64,000 nucleotides of DNA, from assembly GCA_034440575.1 (NCBI GenBank), contig JAOTOL010001344.1, positions 614,501 through 678,500 of the forward strand. The letters are read 5' to 3'. This DNA is from Imbricaverruca yamaguchii (lineage: Eukaryota > Arthropoda > Thecostraca > Neoverrucidae). Every line of letters begins with the position of its first letter. Within the stretch, counting starts at the first letter, position 1. Positions 58,195 to 64,000 of this stretch are shown here, piece after piece. The notes below the pieces were generated by a model. That model saw only the letters and a list, made by a program, of their open reading frames with translations, was not told the DNA's origin and made no database searches. The position numbers and the translations under genes were made by a program.

Positions 58195-59250
58195 CTGTCT
58201 AGTGGCGCACCGTGACACCCCTGTCCAGTGCTGACTAGGCAAGTGTCAGGGTGCTGACTGGTGGCACACCGTGACACCCCTGTCCAGTACTGACTAGACA
58301 GGTGTCAGGGCGCTGACTGGTGGCACACCGTGACACCCCTGTCCAGTGCTGACTGGTGGGACACCGTGACACCTCTGTCCAGTACTGACTAGACATGTGT
58401 CAGGGCGCTGACTGGTGGTGCACCGTGACACCCCTGTCCAGTGCCGACTAGACAGGTGTCAGGGTGCTGACTGGTGGCACACCGTGACACCTCTGTCCAG
58501 TACTGACTAGACAGGTGTCAGGGTGCTGACTGGTGGCGCACCGTGACACCTCTGTCCAGTGCCAACTAGACAGGTGTCAGGGTGCTGACTGGTGGCACAC
58601 CGTGACACCTCTGTCCGGTGCTGACTAGACGGGTGTCAGGGCGCTGACTGGTGGCACACCGTGACACCTCTGTCCTGTACTGACTAGACAGGTGTCAGGG
58701 TGCTGACTGGTGGCACACCGTGACACCTCTGTCCAGTACTGACTAGACAGGTGTCAGGGTGCTGACTGGTGGTGCACCGTGACACCCCTGTCCAGTGCTG
58801 ACTAGACAGGTGTCAGGGTGCTGACTGGTGGCACACCGTGACACCTCTGTCCAGTGCTGACTAGACAGGTGTCAGGGCGCTGACTGGTGGTGCACCGTGA
58901 CACCTCTGTCCAGTACTGACTAGACAGGTGTCAGGGTGCTGACTGGTGGCACACCGTGACACCTCTGTCCAGTGCTGACTAGACAGGTGCCAGGGTGCTG
59001 ACTGGTGGTGCACCGTGACACCTCTGTCCAGTGCCGACTAGACAGGTGTCAGGGCGCTGACTGGTGGTGCACCGTGACACCTCTGTCCAGTGCCGACTAG
59101 ACAGGTGTCAGGGCGCTGACTGGTGGTGCACCGTGACACCCCTGTCTAGTGCCGACTAGACAGGTGTCAGGGCGCTGACTGGTGGTGCACCGTGACACCC
59201 CTGTCTAGTGCCGACTAGACAGGTGTCAGGGCGCTGACTGGTGGCATACC
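58195..59250 (+). repeat. 59-bp minisatellite, about 18 copies
   Basis: Units TGACTGGTGGCACACCGTGA, CACCTCTGTCCAGTACTGAC, TAGACAGGTGTCAGGGTGC. GACACC(CC)TGTC and GACAGGTGTC can pair around the 12-base CAGTGCTGACTA with a two-base bulge. Confidence 0.95.
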
Positions 59251-59945
59251 GTAACACCCCTGTTCAGTGCTGACTAGACAGGTGTCAGGGCGCTGATGGC
59301 TATACCCAGTGCTGACTAGACAGGTGTCAGGGCGCTGATGGCTATACCCAGTGCTGACTAGACGGGTGTCAGGGCGCTGATGACTATACCCAGTGCTGAC
59401 TAGACAGGTGTCAGGGCGCTGATGGCTATACCCAGTGCTGACTAGACAGGTGTCAGGGCGCTGATGACTATACCCAGTGCTGACTAGACAGGTGTCAGGG
59501 CGCTGATGGCTATACCCAGTGCTGACTAGACAGGTGTCAGGGCGCTGATGGCTATACCCAGTGCTGGCTAGACAGGTGCCAGGGTGCTGATGGCTATGCC
59601 CAGCGCTGACTAGACGGGTGTCAGGGTGCTGATGGCTATGCCCAGTGCTGACTAGACGGGTGTCAGGGCGCTGATGGCTATACCCAGTGCTGACTAGACA
59701 GGTGTCAGGGCGCTGATGACTATACCCAGTGCTGACTAGACAGGTGCCAGGGTGCTGATGGCTATACCCAGTGCTGACTAGACGGGTGTCAGGGCGCTGA
59801 TGGCGAACCCAGTGCTGACTAGACGGGTGTCGGGCGCTGATGACTATACCCAGTGCTGACTAGACAGGTGTCAGGGCGCTGATGGCTATGCCCAGTACTG
59901 ACTAGACGGGTGTCAGGGCGCTGGTGGCTATACCCAGTACTGACC
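59251..59945 (+). repeat. 42-bp minisatellite, about 16 copies, derived from the 59-bp unit
   Basis: Units GCTGATGGCTATACCCAGTG, CTGACTAGACAGGTGTCAGG, GC. They share CAGTGCTGACTAGACAGG and TGTCAGGGCGCTGA with the preceding array but replace its CTGGTGGCACACCGTGACAC-containing part with TGGCTATACC. Confidence 0.95.
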
Positions 59946-60539
59946 GTTGGGACGCCGTGGGTTGTCATGCACCAGTTTTACGATAAGATGCACCAGTTCT
60001 CACGCACCCTGTCCAGAACGGTTGTTGCGACTTCTGTGCCATCCTTGCGACTCTGCGATCGCCGTAATGGGTCTTACGTGTGGTGACATTGCATTCGTGA
60101 ATGTGTGTGAACTTTGAATAACCACTCAACCGTGACTTCTGCTGCAATCCATCCAGCAACAAGCTCACGCTTAGCTGGATCAATTTGCAGTATGAACCAA
60201 AGTAAAACGCATGAGTATTTCACTAAAAATGTTTAGCTACTAACATTTACGATTTTATCTTTAGGTTTCTTTTTGGGGTGGGTCTATGTTTGGCCATATG
60301 CCTCCTTTGGGTAGGACTGCTGCATTCTGTATGCCTAGCTTGATTTGCTCTACTATTGGGTACTTATATGCTATGTTTAGTTGTTTTCCGTCTTTCAGTT
60401 AGGAGTGCAACAACTTACCGTTTATTTTGTGAGTGTTAACGTATGGTTCTTGCAGTCGTTGGGTAAGGGGAGGGGGGCTCTCTTGGTCACTTGATCATGG
60501 GTGCCAGATTCTTTACACAACAAATAAATATGGCGTCTA

Positions 60540-60665
60540 TGTGGCAACTTGCCCCAATGTCAGGATTGTCACGGGTTTAACGCGTGCCCAAGTTTACATG
60601 CTTGCGATTCCCGCCTTGGTAGTGACAGAATTGGGGGTATCAATAGCAGTGTATATTTTCAGGCG
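60540..60665 (+). mobile_element. Possible LINE ORF1 zinc-knuckle relic
   Basis: One frame gives PQCQDCHGF and, after a one-base shift, TRAQVYMLAIPALVVTE follows. Laid together, the spacing equals C-x2-C-x4-H-x4-C of the Gag-like knuckles in jockey-type ORF1 proteins, with His changed to Arg and the last Cys to Met. The match is short and depends on the assumed shift. Confidence 0.3.
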
Positions 60666-60985
60666 GTCACAAGTGTGGATATTTACTTGTACTATTGCAC
60701 CAAATTGACGGCGCAGCCTAAAGCGAAGCAAAAAATAAGTCAGTTGGCCATCAATAGTCCAGCACCGATTGGTAGTCGGCATTATAACGGACGTCTAATA
60801 TGGTTGATATGCTCGCCCTCAAAACCAGATAAATATTTTCATTTGCTATCTATCACTGGCAACGGCCACCACTACCCACCATCTACCAGTGGCTGCCACT
60901 ACCCACCATCCACCAGTGGCTCGGCAGGATCACTCACTAAGCGAATACTGCCGGCCCGTCTGACCGGAGTGCGCTGCCGCCGCAG

Positions 60986-61207
60986 CGAGAGCGGTTCGCC
61001 GACCTGGTCAGCATGGCGGACGAGCTGGAGCGGGAGGGCTACCACGGCGCGCCGCGCGTGCGCGCGCGCGAACAGGAGGTGACGGAGCGGTGGCAGCACC
61101 TGCTGGCGCTGCTCGACAAGCACAAGCAGACGCTGTCGGGCTTCTCCAGTCTGATGACGATCCTGCGCGAGATCGACACCGTCACGGCCACCATACGGGA
61201 GATGGAG
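60986..61207 (+). CDS. kst: Beta-heavy spectrin exon 10 (residues 460-533), repeat 2
   Basis: The exon is 74 codons, phase 0 at both ends. The acceptor is gcgctgccgccgcag and the donor GTAGGG. It encodes RERFADLVSMADELEREGYH, then RVRAREQEVTERWQHLLALL with Trp495 in helix C, and HKQTLSGFSSLMTILREID. This ends repeat 2 and starts repeat 3. The first residue is Arg where insects have Val, by recall. The exon is extremely GC-rich with an alternating CG run (cgcgcgtgcgcgcgcgcgaa). Confidence 0.95.
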
Positions 61208-61833
61208 GTAGGGCGCGGCGGCTCGCGGTCGACCGGTCGGACAGACGTAGCCGGCCAGGCGGCCAGAAGTGGGAGGGATTCACGGTTGGAAATGGTAAAG
61301 GGTGGACAGGGTGGACGTGACTGCGACTTAGGGATTGTGGCGCTGGTTGTAGAGCGTTGTGTCAGCGTCGACAGGAGGGGCTGATGTCACGGTTTTCAGC
61401 TTAGTTTTGTTGCAGTACCCGAGCATCGATCGCGGGTGCCTGTTAGAATATGACGCGTTTATTAGCATCACCTGATAATGCTTCCTTCGTCCTCACCCAA
61501 AGTGTGCTCACCCAGCGTCCCGAAGGCGTGACACTCCCTGTTTTGATCGCCAGGGCGAGGCGGAAGTGACCGTGGCTTGTTTGTCCCCAGATGTCTGAAC
61601 CTCTGTCCTTCCAGACCCTCGTCCTCCCTGCGTCCGTCCCCAGTTGTCTGCCCCGCCCCCTGCTCCTCCCCAACCCCAGATCTTCCCGCCGGTCCCCCAT
61701 GTCCCTATGTTCCTATGTTCCTCCCAAGGCCCAGATCTTCCCGCCGGTCCTCCACCTCCCTATGTTCCTCCCAAGGCACAGATCTTCTCGCCGGTGCTCC
61801 GCAGGGTCTGACCCTCGCTGTTCTGGTCGACAG
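61208..61833 (+). other. Intron 10 (626 bp)
   Basis: Donor GTAGGG, acceptor ggtcgacag. A minisatellite occupies its last third; the rest is unremarkable. Confidence 0.9.
61660..61815 (+). repeat. About 50-bp minisatellite, 3 copies, before exon 11
   Basis: CCCAGATCTTCCCGCCGGTC and CCTATGTTCCTCCCAAGGC repeat three times. The unit is pyrimidine-rich and ends about 20 bases before the exon 11 acceptor. Confidence 0.88.
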
Positions 61834-62042
61834 AGCCAGGTGCGCTCCGAGGCGACGGCCAGCCACCTACTGGCCGTGGAGGACCTCATCCAGAAGCACA
61901 GTCTGATGGAGTCGCAGGTGTCGAGCGTCGGCGAGACCATGCAGCGGCTCAACAAGCAGGCCAACCAGTTCGTGGCGGCTGGACACAAGGAGACGCCCGC
62001 CCTGCAGAAGCGCCTGCAGGTGCTCAACGACGAGTACAAACT
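61834..62042 (+). CDS. kst: Beta-heavy spectrin exon 11 (residues 534-603), repeat 3
   Basis: The exon is 209 bases, entering in phase 0 and leaving after two bases of Leu603. The acceptor is gttctggtcgacag and the donor GTGAGT. It encodes SQVRSEATASHLLAVEDLIQ, KHSLMESQVSSVGETMQRL, NKQANQFVAAGHKE and LQKRLQVLNDEYKL, helices of repeat 3. The number of residues between REM and HLL equals that recalled for insect karst, which supports this acceptor. A 50-bp minisatellite ends about 20 bases before the acceptor. Confidence 0.94.
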
Positions 62043-62512
62043 GTGAGTCGCCTACTGAGGCAGCGGTCTCGGCACTGAGGGCGCCGCCGCAGCTCTGCCT
62101 GCACAGGTGCTTCTGCGGTCGGAGCATGTTGTGCGGGGACAACACATGCGAGATGTGTGACAGTAGAAGAAACGAGGACAGGGCATGTTCCAATGTTTAC
62201 TGAAGGTATAGCTACACTATCAACTCGTTGCGTCCCTGCATCATCTCATCGGTTGACGGATGACGTTTTCTTCCTACTAGTCGATAAGACCGAGCAAACC
62301 AAACCTTTCTTCTTTTCAAAGTATTGCCGTCATGAAAATCCATGAGAGCAAGGAATGGACTGGAGGAATCCATGTATTCAATTGTTCGAGTGTTCTCATC
62401 CAGTTGATATCAGCTCGTAGATTGCATTCACCTTGTTCTGATCAGCTAGTGTACAATTACCTGGCCGATCAAAAGCCCCATACACCGGGATAGCTATTTC
62501 CGTCCGTCTCAG
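62043..62512 (+). other. Intron 11 (470 bp)
   Basis: Donor GTGAGT, acceptor cgtccgtctcag. No repeat or other feature seen. Confidence 0.9.
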
Positions 62513-62690
62513 GCTGGTGAACGAGTCTGGAAAGCGGAGCGAGCGGCTGGACGAGTGGCGCGGGTACCTGCAGTTCGTGCAGGACTGTGAGGACGAGGAG
62601 GCGTGGCTGGTGGAGAAGCAGCGCATCTGCACCGCCGGCATCACCGCCAAGGACCTGCGTGCCGTGCTGGCAATGCAGCAGAAGCACAAG
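62513..62690 (+). CDS. kst: Beta-heavy spectrin exon 12 (residues 603-662), repeats 3-4
   Basis: The exon is 178 bases, entering with one base and leaving in phase 0. The acceptor is tttccgtccgtctcag and the donor GTGGGT. It encodes LVNESGKRSERLDEWRGYLQ, FVQDCEDEEAWLVEKQRIC and TAGITAKDLRAVLAMQQKHK. Trp634 in EEAWLVEK is the helix-A tryptophan of repeat 4. The exon ends in helix B right after QQKHK, where most spectrin repeats continue directly with an ALE- or ALEDE-like stretch. Confidence 0.95.
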
Positions 62691-63394
62691 GTGGGTGACG
62701 GTCCTGCTGCCGGCCGGCACTGCCTGGCCTCAAGCGCACCCTCCAGCCCGCATGTGTTGAGATAGCGAGCGGTGTGCTCGTAGATGCTCTATTTGGAAGC
62801 CGGTGTTCCAGTGGTAGAGTCGAGGAGTGTCATTGCCGAAGCTGGAAACCTTCACCGTGTGTTGTTCCCGTACAGTCGCGAGCACTGGCCAGGGTTCGGC
62901 GTAGAGTTGGACTTGCGGTTGGTATGTTTGCGGCGCAGTCGCACTAACCTGGACCAGCCGCCGCCTGGCCTCGCCCCTAGCCGAGAGCATGTGATCGGTG
63001 TCGGCGCGCTGCGGCGCTTCCCGGCTCCGGTCATGGACTTCTGCGGCTCCGGTCATAGCATCATCGAGCATGGTCGTCACACGCGCACGCCGTCGCACGC
63101 ATGCACCCTGTGCCGGCCGCGTCCTCTGCATGTCGGACCGGCCGCCGGACTGCAGGTCACCCGCCACCTAGGCGCGTGTGTGGCGGCACCAGTGACATCG
63201 CGCCAGTTTGCAGTGTCCCGCATGTGTTCGAGGTCGAGTGGTGTCGGTGTGCTGCATGTCGGAGTATTGGGCCGACCAGACTGGGTGCACCGCACGAGAC
63301 ATGGAGCCGCGGCGTGTGTGTGTGTGTGTGTTCGTGCGCAGTGCACGCGCAGCTGGTCGGTCCCGCTGACCGACTGCTCTTCTGTTGGCTGTAG
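62691..63394 (+). other. Intron 12 (704 bp)
   Basis: Donor GTGGGT, acceptor ggctgtag, if the micro-exon is used. A short GT run lies at about 63315-63331; otherwise nothing identifiable. Confidence 0.75.
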
Positions 63395-63424
63395 GAAGGT
63401 GGCGATGCCGAGAGCCCGTACAAG
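63395..63424 (+). CDS. kst: Candidate micro-exon 13 (10 codons)
   Basis: Thirty bases encode EGGDAESPYK in phase 0. The acceptor is strong (ctcttctgttggctgtag) and the donor consensus (GTAAGT). Used after exon 12 it would put ten polar residues into helix B of spectrin repeat 4, directly after QQKHK. Insect karst, as I recall it, continues there without an insertion. It is therefore either an alternatively spliced micro-exon peculiar to this lineage or a chance pseudo-exon. The next expected coding stretch does not occur before the window ends. Confidence 0.5.
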
Positions 63425-64000
63425 GTAAGTGGCGTCCACTGAGCCGTCCCTGTGCTGGGACGGCGTGTGCCGGCAACGCTTCTGCGCTATGTGTCGCCGG
63501 TGCAGCTGAACACGCTGGCGGTGAGCCGGCTTGCGCGATTGGTGTTTTCAGCCGGGCAGCAGCGGCTGGCTTCGGCGGCTCGGCGGCTCGGCAGTTGCAG
63601 CTGGCGTCGGTGTGACGCAGCCAGTTATCGGAGGTTCAGCCGTACTTGACCGTGACTAGTGTGTCGGCCGAGCTTGCTGCCGATGTCTCACGCTGTGTAC
63701 TGATGAGTTGTGCCTATGAGGAGGCTAGGCGAACAGCTTATAGATGGCTATGCTGGCATGTTCGTCCTGTACTGCTCGCAGCGTGCTGTCTGTAGCGGTG
63801 CTGTTTCGTGTCCAACCTGGATACTTGGGAGCTGTCCTGGTTACGAGCATAGTGATGTATTCACGACTGGTTTATCCTGCTTTGACTGCCGTTTTGATGG
63901 TTGCGCTGATTTAACCGGTCGTTGTATTTTATTTATTATATTATGAAACAGCCGGCAGGTGATTTTGACTTTTGGGATAATGTATGGCTATATAGCATTC
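63425..64000 (+). other. Intron 13, 5' part, cut by the window
   Basis: Begins GTAAGT. No further spectrin exon is recognisable before the right edge. Confidence 0.7.

Larger units (their letters stand above)
56700..60985 (+). other. Intron 9 (4,286 bp)
   Basis: Donor GTAGGT, acceptor gccgccgcag. It contains a 30-bp array, the two-part 59/42-bp array and a possible ORF1 relic. A two-copy 30-bp repeat (CCACTACCCACCATC) lies at about 60868-60922. 57270-58190 shows nothing identifiable. Confidence 0.85.

Noticed and set aside
63506..63520. Possible 15-base exon between GTGCAG and GTGAGC
   Set aside because: Splice-like words flank LNTLA, but the acceptor lacks a pyrimidine tract and the peptide does not continue spectrin repeat 4.

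Overview
This window is eukaryotic nuclear DNA, very probably from an arthropod; a crustacean is plausible, but the species cannot be read from the sequence. It holds one recognisable host gene on the + strand: the 5' part of a beta-heavy spectrin (karst-type, the SPTBN5 group). Twelve coding exons join in frame with GT-AG introns from an ATG at 14008 to 62690. A thirteenth candidate, a 30-base micro-exon, lies at 63395-63424, and the gene runs on past the right edge. The encoded 662 residues (672 with the micro-exon) contain a divergent N-terminus, the tandem CH1-CH2 actin-binding domain, spectrin repeats 1 to 3 and the first helix of repeat 4. Known beta-heavy spectrins exceed 3,600 residues, so the SH3 domain, most repeats and the PH domain must lie outside the window.

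Layout: 1-14007 is upstream flank with minisatellites, a decayed transposon-like ORF (about 10790-12210, minus strand) and one copy of a hAT-like MITE. Intron 1 (16.5 kb) holds two tRNA-derived SINEs, several minisatellites and a CpG-dense block. Intron 2 (8.5 kb) holds a 56-bp by about 42-copy array. Intron 3 (5.3 kb) holds the second MITE copy. Intron 4 begins with about 300 bp of (CTGT)n. Intron 6 holds a 64-bp array, a non-LTR retrotransposon relic and a 23-bp array. Intron 9 holds a 1.8-kb array that changes unit length from 59 to 42 bp.

The most unusual trait is the tandem-repeat load: more than 30 unrelated minisatellite or microsatellite families, making up a large share of the non-coding sequence. 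Several have units that contain perfect or near-perfect inverted repeats. Almost all long open frames outside the spectrin exons are by-products of these arrays or of GC-rich sequence. I found no CRISPR array, bacterial gene, rRNA or intact tRNA gene, and nothing that looks like a new enzymatic or defence system.
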